Made by a program: the position numbers and the translations under genes | Notes under the pieces: model-generated | Told to the model about the DNA's origin: nothing | The model's input: only the letters and a program-made list of their open reading frames with translations | Databases searched by the model: none | Assembly: GCA_022605955.1 (NCBI GenBank) | Contig: JAKCOZ010000040.1 | Location: 2,356,001-2,420,000, forward strand | DNA from: Rallus limicola | Taxonomy: Eukaryota > Chordata > Aves > Gruiformes > Rallidae | Reading direction: 5' to 3' | DNA: 64,000 nt | Shown: in pieces, positions 38,701-50,665 of the stretch | Position numbering within the stretch: position 1 is the first letter of the stretch | Layout of the letters: each line of letters starts with the position of its first letter

Positions 38701-41020
38701 ATGGGGGTCCAGCATCCCATGCCAACATCTGAGCTGCACTTGTGTGAGGGTTTTGGGGTGAGCTGGCTCCCACAGCAGAGAGGGTCCCTGGGGTGTGTGA
38801 GCCCCCCCCCGGGCACCGTTGTCATCCCAGATTTGCCATGGGCCGTGCAAACCTGCAGCGTGCACGGGGCTCCCCCAGGCTGTCTGCGCCGTGCTGCTGG
38901 GGCGGTGGTCCTGGCACTGAGCACAGGGCAGGGTGGGGGGGCTGCACCACCTCCACGGCCACACACACGCGTGTGCAAGCCCCCCCCCCCGCAGCCCCCT
39001 GACCCTCTCCCCAGGGACGATGCTACGGCGGGCGCTGCAAAACCAGAGACCGGCAGTGCAACGCGCTGTGGGGCCGGGGTGAGTGTCACCCACCCCGCCT
39101 GGCTGTGCCGGGGCCGTGGGGAGGGCGGAACGTGGCCTGGGGGGGACACACAGCCAGTGACACCCGCTTTCCCCCAGGCTCAGCTGAGCGCTTCTGCTAC
39201 GAGAAGCTCAACGTCGAGGGGACTGAGAGGGGCAACTGCGGGCGCGAAGGCCTGGGCTGGCTGCAGTGCAACAAGCAGTGAGTGACCCCCCGCCCAGCCA
39301 TCCCCTGTATCTCCCCCACTCCCCCCCACGCCGCTGATGCCACCAGCACCTTGCAGGGATGTCCTCTGCGGCTTCCTGCTCTGCGCCAACATCTCGGGGA
39401 GCCCCCGGCTGGGCGAGCTCAGCGGCGAGATCGCCACCACCACCTTCTTCCACCAAAACCGCTACGTGGACTGCAGGTGGGTGCCCGTGCCGTGGGGACG
39501 GGGGCATCCCCGGGGGTGTCCGGGGTGTCACCTGCTCTCGCTGTCCTGGCGCAGGGGAGGCCACGTGCAGCTGGTGGACGGCTCGGACCTGAGCTACGTG
39601 GAGGACGGGACGCCATGCGGGCCCGGCATGCTGTGTCTCGACCGAAAATGCCTTCCAGCCACCGCCTTTAACTTCAGCTCCTGCCCCGGCAGCTGGGACG
39701 GGAAGATCTGCTTCGACCACGGGGTGAGGGACATTGTGGGGGGGTTCACACAAAGGGCCCTCGGGGGTGTCACGGGTGGCCTTAGGGGTGACGCCGTCCC
39801 CCGCGCAGGTTTGCAGCAATGAGGGGAAGTGCATCTGCCGGACCGAGTGGACGGGGAAGGACTGCAGCGTCTACGACCCCATCCCTGAGCCGAAGCCCAC
39901 GGGGGAGACGGAGCGATACAAGGGTCCGTGTGCCCCCGGGGGGGGGGGGGGGAGGGCGGGAGGTGGCGGGGGGAGGTGCCCCATGTCCCCACTGCCCACG
40001 GGCTGGGCAGAATCACACTTTGTCCCCAGCCATTCCAATGGGGTCCCTGTCCTCCCGGTGCCATGGCTCTGCTGGGCATGGCTGGGGGGTTCCCCCCCAG
40101 TTCCCTACCCGGGGCTGTGTCCCTGTGCCCCCTGGCACTGACGTGTGTACCCCCCCATCCCCTCCCCGCTGTCCCCTCTGTCACAGGTCCCAGTGGCACC
40201 AATATCATCATCGGCTCCATCGCGGGGGCCGTGCTGGTGGCTGCCATCGTCCTGGGGGGGACAGGCTGGGGATTTAAGTAAGAACCCTGCCGACCCCCCT
40301 CCCCCCCCCAACGTGTCCCCCTCCCCCGTCACAACACCAGGGCTCGGCCCCCGGGATGGGGGGGGTCTCTGGGGACTCCGGGATGGGGGGGAACCCCCCA
40401 AATCGGGCATGGCCTGCTGTGTGGTCCCCTGTCCCTGCCTGCCCCCCTGCATGCGGCACGGGGGGGGCGGGGGGGGGGGCGTGTGTCTCTGTCGGTGGGG
40501 GCGGGCTGGGGTGGGGGACTGTGTCGGTGCTCCTGCCCGGGACCAGGGATGCTGGGGCGGGGGGGAGATAGACACTGGGACAAGGGGGGGGCACTAACGC
40601 CGCTCTCCTCCCTCCACCCCCCCCCCCGCCGCCCTCAAGGAACATCCGCCGAGGAAGGTACGACCCGGCGCAGCAGGGAGTGTAACCGCCCCCCCCCCAT
40701 CGTGTCACCGTCACTGTCACCGTCACCGTCCGGCAGCCTGACGGCGTGGGAGCCCCCCCCGGGCCGGGCCCGTCTGTCCGTGTCGCTGTGTGTCCGGCCG
40801 TGCTGTCTCCATCTCTGTTCCCCCCCCCCCCCCCAGCTGAAAAGAGATGGTGGTTGGAGGGGGGTGGGGGCCTGGCAAAAGCCCCCTCCCCCCCTCCCCC
40901 CCCCTCCGCCGGTGCTGGCTCTTTTCGGCTCAGTGTGTCCCCCCTCCATGTGTCCTCCCGTGTCGCAGCCCCACACTAAACGCACCCCCACTTCTGTGTT
41001 GCAGGTCTGGGGGGGCCTGA
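31242..41020 (+). CDS. ADAM11: ADAM11, catalytically inactive neuronal ADAM (complete, 27 coding exons)
   Basis: The 27 exons join in frame to 2301 nt, or 766 aa; human ADAM11 is of nearly equal length. Exon coordinates are given in the part entries. Order of parts: signal peptide, prodomain with an RRRRQ furin site at residues 219-223, metalloprotease-like domain, disintegrin, cysteine-rich and EGF-like regions, one transmembrane helix (about 728-755) and a very short tail. The HExxHxxGxxH zinc site is replaced by [13 protein letters not shown], so the protein should not be a protease. In mammals ADAM11, with ADAM22 and ADAM23, is an LGI-family receptor and organises Kv1 channels at cerebellar basket-cell terminals. 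Two C-termini are possible: the spliced form ends RSGGA at 41020, and exon read-through stops at 40685. Confidence 0.96.
31610..32450 (+). repeat. Degenerate C-rich minisatellite in ADAM11 intron 1
   Basis: Roughly 40-50 bp units around GTGTCCCCTCGGGATGCGTC, CCCCAT and CTCC recur many times with drift (for example near 31752, 31790, 31867 and 31950). The strand is strongly C-rich. The long plus-strand frame across 30609-32186 comes from this bias. Confidence 0.6.
34064..35910 (+). other. ADAM11: ADAM11 exons 3-8: prodomain to furin site
   Basis: Exons are 34064-34140, 34571-34637, 35296-35381, 35474-35540, 35714-35762 and 35843-35910. They encode [20 protein letters not shown], then [53 protein letters not shown], and finally GCLFPALSQ to KLRRRRQ. 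Frame is kept throughout. The R-rich end is the expected proprotein-convertase site. Confidence 0.93.
34826..34935 (+). repeat. (CCATN)n pentanucleotide array in ADAM11 intron 4
   Basis: About 22 copies of CCATC, CCATG or CCATA in tandem. About 130 bp of older, degenerate CCATG/CTGTG-rich sequence lies just upstream (from about 34690). Long frames rich in SHAIP or DGMGW across it are artefacts. Confidence 0.95.
36181..37684 (+). other. ADAM11: ADAM11 exons 9-15: metalloprotease-like domain
   Basis: Exons are 36181-36255, 36349-36420, 36759-36925, 37001-37085, 37172-37262, 37371-37422 and 37585-37684. Landmarks are [85 protein letters not shown] (degenerate active site) and [19 protein letters not shown]. 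The exon 10 donor is the weak G|GTTTGT. Confidence 0.95.
37987..38587 (+). other. ADAM11: ADAM11 exons 16-19: disintegrin domain
   Basis: Exons are 37987-38058, 38157-38249, 38365-38445 and 38537-38587, all phase 0. Landmarks are [57 protein letters not shown] and [17 protein letters not shown]. The disintegrin loop carries an acidic ECD-type motif, not RGD. Confidence 0.95.
39015..39923 (+). other. ADAM11: ADAM11 exons 20-24: cysteine-rich and EGF-like regions
   Basis: Exons are 39015-39078, 39178-39277, 39357-39476, 39555-39723 and 39809-39923. Landmarks are [71 protein letters not shown] and the EGF-like [18 protein letters not shown]. The exon 24 donor is G|GTCCGT, far from consensus, with a 15-base G run 14 nt downstream. 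Confidence 0.94.
40187..41020 (+). other. ADAM11: ADAM11 exons 25-27: transmembrane helix and alternative tails
   Basis: Exon 25 (40187-40277) encodes the membrane helix from [19 protein letters not shown] to GWGFK. Exon 26 (40640-40657) adds NIRRG. Exon 27 (41005-41020) finishes RSGGA-TGA, the ending I recall for human ADAM11. If the exon 26 donor is not used, the frame continues RYDPAQQGV to a TAA at 40683-40685 (770 aa), a tail that resembles that of ADAM23 as I remember it. Confidence 0.88.
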
Positions 41021-42694
41021 GGGGGGCCGCCCCGTGCCCCCCCGCTTCCCCCCCCTTCCCCTCCCGGGCCTCATTAACAGCAATTAACCGGGGCGCTGCT
41101 GCCGAGAGACCGGCCGAGGAGGAGAGCCTGGGGGGGGGGACACACCCCGGATCACCCCCCAACCACCCCCCCACCCCCCCCCCCACCGCACCACCACGAA
41201 TGTACGGACCCCCCCGGCCCCCGCCCCGGGGCCGGCAGCACTCTTGGCACCAGGATGAATGTACCTGCGGGGGAAGGGGGGGGAGCGGGGCCCCCCATCG
41301 GGGTCCCCCCCCCAGCCCGACACCTCCCCCTCTGCCCCCATCTGCATCCTCCTGCCCCCCCCCCCGAATGGCAGAGCAGTGTACCCCAGCACTGCTGGGT
41401 GGGGTCTGTGGGGGGCAAGGCCTACACCCCCTCGATGTTTCACCCCCCCAGAAGCCCTCAGTGTGGGGCAGTCCCCCCAAATCCTGCCCCCCCAATACCC
41501 TGCAACCATGGCACACCAAGGTCCCCGGCAGTGGGGACTGGCACCCATAGGTGCCAGGCTCTCTAGGGCAGGGCTTTCCCCCTCACCCCCACCCCCTCCC
41601 TGGCAGGTGACCCCAAACTGGTGGCACTGGGGCTGGGGGGCAAGTGACAGCAGGACCCACCCTGGGGCTTAAGGTACAGGGCAAACCGGTGGGTCAGTGA
41701 CACATGGGGCTGCTCAGGAGGGTGGCACCTGTCCCTCAGCCCATAGTGGGGGGGGGCCTGTGTCACCCAAGCCCTATAGCACACGTCACCCTGCACAAGG
41801 GTGTCCCCAGGCCCTGGCACACCGTGGGACCCAGCTGAGCACCCATGGGTGCCTTGGCTGCAGCAGCATCAGACGGGACTGAGCACGGCCGTTCCAGGGT
41901 GCTGGGCGGTGATGGCAGGGCAAGGGGTGGCTGGATGTCCCCAACCTCAGCGGTGGCTCCTTGCATGACGCATCGGTGATGGGATGGGGGACAGGGACAT
42001 GGGGCTACCCCAGGGAATGGGGCAGGCTGGAATGCACACCTCCCCACCCCCCCATTGCCGTCACTGTCACCACAGTGTGCCCGCAGCTGCCACGGCCACA
42101 GTGCTGGGGTGGTCCCGTGCAGATGGGACACCCCTGCTCCAGAGCAAGAAGCCACCGTTGTCACTGGGGTTGGGGACATTAATATATATAAATATATAAA
42201 TATTGGGGGGTTTTTTCTTAATGATTTTAACGCTGTAAGGTCACACGGTGCCGCCACGGACGCGCCAGGGAGCCCCGCGGCCAGGATGGGGGGGGTGCAC
42301 CCGGTGCTTCCAGAGCTGAGAGAGCCAACTGCCCCCTCAATGTCCCCCCCCCCCGGGCTGAGCCGACGGGCCCCGTCCCGTCCTGTCCCACCACAGGGGA
42401 CGAGCACACCAGGGCAGTGGGAACCCCCCGCCCCTGCCCCACCACCTCACCGCCAGCTGCACCCCCATCCCGCACCGCCTCGCTCCGCGCTACCGCCTGC
42501 AGCCGGGACGGGGCCTTGGGTTGTAGGGTGGGGGCTTCGCTGTCCCCCTTCCCAAACGCCCGCGCCTCGTCTCGCGCTCCTGCTTTGCACGTGCTGGGGA
42601 GCCGCCGGTGCCGCTGCCGGAGCCGCCGTGTGCCCCTGGCTGGGGCCTGGCTCCGGCCCCCGGACGCCTCCTGCAACGCCGCAGATTTATTTAC

Positions 42695-42700
42695 AATAAA
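42695..42700 (+). terminator. ADAM11: Polyadenylation signal of ADAM11
   Basis: AATAAA lies 1.7 kb after the ADAM11 stop, followed by G- and T-rich sequence. The 3'UTR before it contains an AT-rich patch (42181-42235), unusual against the GC-rich surroundings and possibly a conserved UTR element. Confidence 0.7.
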
Positions 42701-44579
42701 GATTTGGAGACTGAGGGGGGGGGTCTGCTTTTCGCCGGAGCTGGGGGTGGGCAGTACGGGGCCATGGCAGCACGGGGATCTGCTGGTGTCACTGATAAGG
42801 ATGCTCCAGTCCCTGGTCCCCTCCACCTCACCGCTGTCCTCCCCTGTCCTATGGCCCCCAGGGTTGGGTAAGCTGAGTATAGAGGCCCCATGGTGTGGAG
42901 GTGATGACACATGGTGAGTGCCACCAAGCTCCCTCGCCCACTCTGAGCTTTTGCCTGGCCAGGGACCCTGCCCCATCATGGGGACACGTGGTTGCTCCAC
43001 GTCCCATGGGTCCCGCACCTGCCCCACTGCAAGGACACAGCTCCATCCCTGAGATACTGCATGGCCACAGCACCAGGACCCTGCCCCTGCCCAACTCTGG
43101 GACACAAGAGCTGTCCAGCGTCCCACTGTAGGGACAAAGGACACACAGAGAGTTCTCATCCCCTCCCAGGGACACCCCGGGGTGAGTTAGCTCCGCGCAG
43201 GGTCCTGCAAAGCCAGGCAGACTGGGGCTTAGGGCTGGGATCCCAACTCCCAAGAGGGATGAAACATCCTCCCCTGGGACCAGCCTGGGTGATGCTCGGT
43301 CGGGGCTGGTGTGGTGAAGCTCGGCACAGCCAGACTGGCTGGCACAGCCGGACTCCATCTCGGCATGTTGGCCACGAGAGGGCTCCCCCAGTCCAGTCCA
43401 TGCACACCAGGACTGGACCTGCTGGAGCTGCACCGATGTCCCCGAGGTGCCCTGGGCACACTGGTGCCTCTGCTTGGGGTCCCTGGCTGGCTGCCAGCAG
43501 AGCAGCAGTGCTGCCAGCCCCCTCAGCCCTGGTGACACCCGGCATTCCCTGACCCCTCGGAGCGGGAAAGTCCTTGGGGACCCCCTTCTCTGCCAGCCAG
43601 GGATGAGGGGCGAGGTGCAGGGTGATGCACACACCCCCCGAGGGGGCCAGGCCCGGACCTGTGGGGCTGGAGGTGCCCTGCAGAGCCCCCCAGGGATGTG
43701 CTATGACCCCATGCAGCATGGCATGGAAACACACTGGGACTCAGCACCTTACAGGCGGCACCCAGCACCGGGGCCTAAGCCAGGGTGCTGGGATGGGAGA
43801 TGGCACATGGTGCTGGAGAGACCTGGGAGCACCTCGGGGTGCTGCCTCCCTTGGGGGGGCCCAGCCCCAGTCGGGTGGTCTTGCCCCTGGTTGTGGAAGG
43901 GTCAAGCCCAGCACCAGCACCAGGCACCAGAACCAGCAGCTATGGCCTTGTGGTGAGCGGCACAGGGTGGGAAGATGAGGGGGAGACTCTCCCATGTCTG
44001 GGAGCACCCAGCTGAGCTGGAGGGGGGTGGGTCTGTACCAGGATTCAGCCTCCCCTCAGCTGTAGCGTCTTCCCCTGCCAGGGCAAGGCTCAGAGCAGGC
44101 GAGTCCATCACGGCAGAAACGTCTTTGGGCCCCATACAGGTTCAGACACAGCTTTGCTACCAGCCCTGAGTGAGACGCATCTCAGCAAGGGGCTATTTTG
44201 GGCTGGTGTCTAGACACCAGGGCGCTGAGTGAGCCAGAAACATCCCAGACGCACAGCCCGGGTCTGAATCCCGAGTTATTCCCAGCCCACGGGGTCAGGA
44301 GGGCACAGAACATGACTCAACATCAACCCAGGCCCAGCCTGCAGCCCAGCGGGGCCACACGGCACCTTCTCTTCTTGCTACGGGCTGCCTGCCCCCTGCA
44401 TGTGGCACAGCTGGGGGGTCTCTGTCCTGGCCAGCCCTGCTGCGTGCTGGAGGCTGGGGATCACCAGGACACTGTGGTGGGCTTGGATGTGCCAGGCAGG
44501 AGGGAGCTGCTCCTCAGCCACCTCCCAGGACTATGAGAGGCCACAGGGAACAGCGCCTGGTGGCACAACACCCCAGGCT

Positions 44580-44643
44580 GCTGCTCCTTGGTTGGACTGC
44601 ATGATCTTGAAGGTCTTTTCCAACCTTCTAATTCTGTGATTCC
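44580..44643 (+). mobile_element. CR1 LINE tail, short
   Basis: Contains TTGGACTGCATGATCTTGAA, GGTCTTTTCCAACCTTCTAA and TTCTGTGATTCC. It is a minimal 3' stub. Confidence 0.75.
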
Positions 44644-45139
44644 TCTCCATCACAAACTTCTCTAGCTCCTTTCTGGCTTCCTCCATCCCATCGCCTGCCT
44701 CCTCTGCCTCACGGAGGAGCTGAGCACAGGCTGGTTGCAGCTCAAGTTCCTTCTGCTCCCTCCTCACCAGCTGTACAGCAGAGACCAGGCCTCACGCTCA
44801 GCTCTGACCCACACTCTGGCCAGGTTTTTACAGAGCTTGCTGAGGGTTAATCACACTGCCTGAGGGGGAAGCCATGGGCTCCCATTTCCATGCTGAGATG
44901 CTCCTCCAATGAAGGCCATGAGGTCAGCGTTGGTTTTTGGTTCCTCTGAGGTCACACATGGAGCTCGATCCCTAATCCCAGTGTCATACGTGTCCCACTG
45001 TTGTGTGCCATGGCCCCCCCATCATGCAACATCCCTGAGAGGAGCCTCAAGGGCTGAGGCAGGCCTGGGACATGCGTCTGTCTGAGCAAGCCGTGACTTA
45101 CAGGGATGAAATCAAGCCTCAACCACCCCTCTTCTCACT

Positions 45140-45362
45140 GAGCCTGCAAGGGATGAGAGTAGTGAGGGGGTTGAACAGGCTGCCCAGAGAGGGGGTGGGT
45201 GCCCCATCCCTGGGGGTGTTGAAGGCCAGGTTGGCTGGGGCCCTGGGCAACTTTGTGTAGCTCCAGGCCTGGAGGTTGGTGTCCCTGCCTGTGGCAGGGG
45301 GTTGGAGCTCTGTGACCCTTGGGGTCCCTCCCAACCCAGACCAGGCTGGGATTCTATGATCC
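45140..45362 (+). mobile_element. CR1 LINE 3' end
   Basis: Contains GAACAGGCTGCCCAGAGAGG, GTGTTGAAGGCCAGGTTGGC, GGTCCCTCCCAACCCAGACC and a TTCTATGAT tail. Over its length it is nearly the reverse complement of the copy at 61384-61570. Confidence 0.88.
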
Positions 45363-47126
45363 TCCCAACCCAAAAAACCTGCAACCTGTGAGAAAAAACC
45401 TAAGCAAACCCCTCGTTATTAGTAAAAGCCAAGAAATAAGGAAGCCAACAGCTCGGCTGCCTGTGCCTGCGCCGTTACGTAATGGGAAACCCTTGGACCT
45501 AAAATATCCCCGCTCCTTCGGATGCTGAAGCTGACGACCGACCATCTGGCTGCGATTTTCCAGCTATAATCTAACAAGGTAGACTTCATGCTTTTAGGGT
45601 GCACACAAGGAAGAAAATCCTCAAGGACCCTTCCAAAACGTGGCCATGGCAGAGGCCGCAGGATGGGGAGCAGCCACGTGAGCGGCAGCTTGCGTGAGCA
45701 GAGGGATGATGCTACGGTTGCTCTGAAGGAAGCTGAGATGTTTCAGTTGGCTTTGGAGAGCAGAGGTAGCCGTCAGATGGTCAGGAGGCAAAGCTGCCAC
45801 GTGAAGCGGAACAGGGAAACGGCATCCTGGCCTGGAGGGAGTTCTCTTTTGGGGGGTAAATCACAGGTGAGGGGAAGGAACACCCCAAATTCTGGCTTCA
45901 CAACGCAGCCAACACCCCCTTCCCATCTCATTTTCCATGCAACAAATGAAGAACCTGGACTGAACCCTGACTAGAAGCCAGGACACACGTTTTTTAGCTA
46001 GGAAACCCTCCAACAGCTGACATGCTGGCATGGCACAGCAGCTGTCCGTCTGTCCCTTCCCTGTCTGAACCTCCTGGTCACACACCCACCACCCTCAAGC
46101 ACTTTCTACCCCAGTGCCGATGCTGGGAGACAGCGTGGCTGGGTCACCCTCTGCTCCCGGTGGGAAAGTGAGGTCTGGAGAGGAGAGGGAGGATGGGAAG
46201 CACAGAGCCCACTCCAGCTCTCCACCAGAGCCCACTGGCGCAGCGTGTGGGCTGTGATGGAGCAGGACCAAAGGAGGTCCTGTTGTGCCTCCTGGAGCTG
46301 AGGTTCTTATCTGCTGCTCAAAGATTTTAGAGAAATTTACCTTTTTGCCTCTGTGGAGAATTCCTGCAAGCAAAGAGGGGGTCAAAAGGAGCCTGTGTGC
46401 TTCCAGTAAAAGCAGATCCCAGCTCGGTCTCACGGACAATGGGAATTTGGGTCTTTAGGCTCCAGTTGGGAACAAGATTGAAACCAGCAAATGGGACACA
46501 GGCATTTTGGGGGAAAGGAGGTGTGTGTCTGAGCAGTCACAGCTCCACATGTCTTACACAATGCTGTCAGTCCCTATGGCACTCAGGAGCGCTCCCCAGA
46601 AACCAGGCACTCCAGGTTGGGGAGGGAAGGGGAGTGCCAGCATTCCCAGCCACCAGAGTTTGCCAAGCCCGGAGCATCTGCAGTGGAGCTGACCTAAGTT
46701 TTGGGTGGGCTGGGAGGAGCTGGGCAGGCTGAGCTGGCTGAAGAGGCATGGAAGTTGAACCCTGTCACTGCCTGACCCTGACACCACTGACCTGACTTCT
46801 GATGGAGACAAGGAACATGTGACACACAGCTGGGAGCACAGGACCAAACACACAGAGCGACTCTGAACGGATCTGAACACCAGAATCACTGTTAGAAATC
46901 CTCTGAGGGTTAATGAGTGTGGGCAGAGGGAGCCGCCACGGCAGCAGGCCCTGGTCCTAACATGAAAGCTGCTTTGGTATCTGCTCTCCTCCCCCCCACC
47001 CTGTACACTGCAACAGCTCAAAGCCTGGGGGGAAGAAAAGAGGTGCTGGTTCAAGAACGGCTGGGCAATGGGAGCAAGGGGTGAGAGCAGCCCCGGAAGC
47101 AGCAGCCACAGCCCTGATGCTTATGG

Positions 47127-47383
47127 AAGGAGATGCTTGCGGGACAGAGATGCTCATGGGATGGAGATGCTCACAGGAGGGAGATGCTCATGGGATGGAG
47201 ATGCTCACAGGAGGGAGATGCTCATGGGATGGAGATGCTCACAGGAGGGAGATGCTCATGGGATGGAGATGCTCACAGGAGGGAGATGCTCATGGGATGG
47301 AGATGCTCACAGGAGGGAGATGCTCATGGGATGGAGAAGTTCATGGGATAGAGATGCTCACGGGATGGAGATGCTCGTGGCCA
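47127..47383 (+). repeat. 17-bp minisatellite with 34-bp higher-order unit
   Basis: About 15 copies of a 17-bp unit. In the middle, two variants alternate, GGAGATGCTCACAGGAG and GGAGATGCTCATGGGAT, making a 34-bp composite repeated about five times. The flanking copies are more divergent. Frames across it are all open and are not genes. Confidence 0.93.
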
Positions 47384-48966
47384 GGGGTTGCTGTGGACAC
47401 AGGCAGGGGCTAGGGGGTGGCGGGGCAGGTTGTGCATCAACGTGCAGCCACATCACGAACAGCTCGCTTGCGAGAGCCGTGGGCTGCAGGCACAGCCCAG
47501 CGCAGATGACGGGAAGGGAAGGGTTTTTGCTAGCCCAGAAGACAGCCAGTGGCCTGAAAACGTGAGGGAAGGCTTTGGAGAGCTTGAGCTTGGGCTGCGC
47601 AGCCGCCAGCTCCAGGGGGAGGGTGAGAACAGCCTGAGGGAAGTGGGGGAAACCCAATTCCTTGAGTCTGTTACCATCACACAGAACAAATGTCCAACCG
47701 CCCTTTAAGCAGCAATCTCCGGCTGGCCGGGCCGCTGACTGCAGTGCCTTGTAGGTCTTTTCCAGCTCAAAGGCTGTGTCATTCCAGGCGTGGGCTAGCC
47801 TTGCCGCTGCTTTTTATTAGCAGTCATCCCCCCACGAACGCTTGAGTTCACATTTCAGCCGCCGGTGAGCTTTAACCCACAAGCAGCCGGGACTCAAACA
47901 CCGAGGGCTGGCCGGGATTGCGCGTGCGAGATGGGTGCAGCCTGTTTTACAGCTCAGCAGTTCAGATCCAGGTCAGCAGGATTTAATTGAGAATCCCCAG
48001 CGGGCCCATCTCACCTTGGCAGAGCAGAGGGAGATGCTCTGTCGCTGAACTCTCCCTTCCGCGGGCGCCGGCTGTCACCCGCCGCAGGATGCAGCGCACT
48101 GGGACAGACCCAGGTCTTGCTGAGCCCCCCGCCTGTAACTGCACACGTGATGTCAAGCCCTCATTAGCTTGTGTTAAACTGGAGGAGCCAGGGATCAGAG
48201 ATTGCTGAGTTAAATTGGTGTCTGGCAAAGCAAAGGCTCCGTTTTCCTCGTCCTTCTTAGGAATTCAAATCCATAACTACAAACCAGCAATTTATCAAAT
48301 TAGCTTTGAAGTCTCTCAAGATCCCAGCTCTCCTCTCCAGGATATGTGCAGTACCGTGGCTCTCTGGGTCAGAGCAGTTTATGTAACCATCTCCTTACCC
48401 CTGCTCTGGCTATCTGGGATCCCCATCCTTACCAAGGATCTACTCTTTCCTTACAGGACACCAAAATAGGCATAGAAATAAGAAACACAAAAACCCCTGA
48501 GCACTGCAGAGGATCCTAACTTCTTTTTTTTTTTTGTGTAAAAACCAGGACTGTTCATTAAGGAATGCTGCTGCTCCAGCCAGCTACCCAGCAGGATCCA
48601 GTTAGCCAGATTTCCAATTAAACCAGTCCTTCATTTCACGGCCCTGTGGCATATCCCTGAGCTCATCCCCCCCCATGATGGTCCAGCAACGAATTGCCCT
48701 CCCTCCCCAGACACAAGGGAGAAATATTCCAGGACAATGTGATCCAATAGACCTGCTGGGAAAGGAAATCTCAGGGCAGCTGGAGTTTTCTTGGAATGAT
48801 GATGTTCCAGGTGAAGCGCAGGGTAAAGCTTCCCTACCTGCCCTCTGCCCCACTACACCCCTCTGACATTTAGGGTATGGAGGTTGTTTCTATACTGACA
48901 GAGCACCACGGACCCCAGCTTGCCCAGCAGCATCCAAGTGTTATCACAGTGCATGTAGGAGCAAGG

Positions 48967-49115
48967 ACATCCATACCCAGTTCCATCCATATCCATACCC
49001 AGTTCCACATGTATCCATACCTGGTTCCATACATATCCATACCCTGCTCAATACACATCAATACCCGGTTCCATCCGTATCCATACCTGGTTCCATATGT
49101 ATCCATACCCAGCTC
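48967..49115 (+). repeat. 22-bp tandem repeat
   Basis: About six to seven imperfect copies of a unit like TATCCATACCCAGTTCCATC plus two bases. Copies differ at a few positions (TGG for CAG, CTCAAT for TTCCAT). Confidence 0.85.
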
Positions 49116-50665
49116 AATAAGCAGTCCTGCCTGTTCTCAGCAGCAGCACTTCTGGCTCCCACCTGTCCAAGGGACTGGGAATGTCCTGGACTTCCCTCTG
49201 TCCAGCTTGCAGCCAGCCAGCACCCACCGGGCGCTGGAGGGAGATGTTCATGAACAGGGTGAAGCTACAGACGTCTCCACACCCAGAAGCTGGTTTGCTC
49301 CAGGAGAGGGAATTCCGTGTCCCCAGCCAGGCCAGGCTGGGAGTGCTGGTAGCAGCGGTCCCGTCTCCTGGCCTTCAGTGGATTTACAAAATGCCTCCCA
49401 GTTCCACCTGCAAAGTCCATTAGTACAGCTGATGCTGGGGAGGGGGGAGAAGGGGAAATCAATGAAAATATCAAAACAGCTCAAATTTAAACCAAGATAT
49501 GAAAATACCTCCCTGTAAAGACCGGGAGCACAGTTCCTTCTGCCCACCAGACCAGGGATTCCCTACTCTTGCTCCCATTGCCACAGCGCTGCTGCCAGCA
49601 CCTCACCAACCCCAGAGCTGGCTGGAGCAGTTCTTAGCAGCACTGCAGCGAGGCAGGGGCTGGTGCCCAGAACCTTCACTCTGCTCCCTTTTCCCCTCCA
49701 AAAATCACATATCCCATCGCAGAATTTACCAGGTCGATCCCTCCCTGACCTTCCCAGACTCTCACTGCACATTTCCATGTCCCACTTCACCTCATTTTAA
49801 GAGGATTTACAGTGACAAGTGTTGGCCTGGTTATCCATCTTCTCATGGCCAATATGGAAAACAGACTCCCAGGGAAGCTACGTGTCCATCCCTCACACCG
49901 AGCGTGTTCCAGCTACGAGCCCACAGAGATTCAGCGTGTTGATGTAATCAAACTGACTTTGCAGCAGCTCCCTCAAAGGGCTCTGGAAGCGTTAACAACT
50001 TTATTCCCAAATATGGTTGGTTGGTTGCTCAGCCACATTTTTGGATCTGTGCTTTCCATGTCAGACCCTGGGCTCTGTCTGGGCTGGAGGGTTGCTCTGT
50101 GCTCAGAGGAAACCAGCTTGTTCTGAAGGGTTGGACTTCTTAAGGAGACTATGAAACGTCCAACATACCTGCAAAGACACCATCAGCCTTTAATTAACCA
50201 ATTAATCATGGGTTGTGCTGAGCAAGCTCCGGGGTTGATTCCTGTCCCAGTGCTCCTCATCCTCATCCGGGCAGGGTAGTGTGTCTGAAGCAGAGCAGAG
50301 CAGTGGGTCCAGCACTGTCAGGGTGGGGATGGGGGTGGGGGGTGTTTCCTCCTTGCATTAAAAACCACAGACAACCTGCCAACTTCCCATTGTCACAGCA
50401 TTTCTCACCAGTGCACACCAATCCCAGTTCATCCCAGCACTCCAAGGACACAAGGCAAACGCGTGAAGGAGCTGTACAGCACGCTGACTGGGCTCTATAC
50501 AAGGTAAGAGCACGCACAGCGATCACAGCCCCAGCTACTTCCCTGCACAGAAGTCAGGGGGAATTACAGCCAAGGCAGCTCCAAACCAGCTGAGACACAC
50601 ACAGGTACTGACACTGCCAACGTCCCTGTGCTATCAAAACCACTCTGCACACAGAACAGGTCTTC

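Noticed and set aside
44531..44767. Minus-strand frame with a coiled-coil-like stretch (REAEEAGDGMEEARKELEKF)
   Set aside because: Its C-terminal half reads through an inverted CR1 tail (RLEKTFKIM). There are no splice sites, and no known protein was recognised. The N-terminal half could be a decayed fragment, but nothing supports expression.
47127..47383. CRISPR-like repeat spacing
   Set aside because: The units are contiguous 17-bp repeats without unique spacers, in an animal genome.
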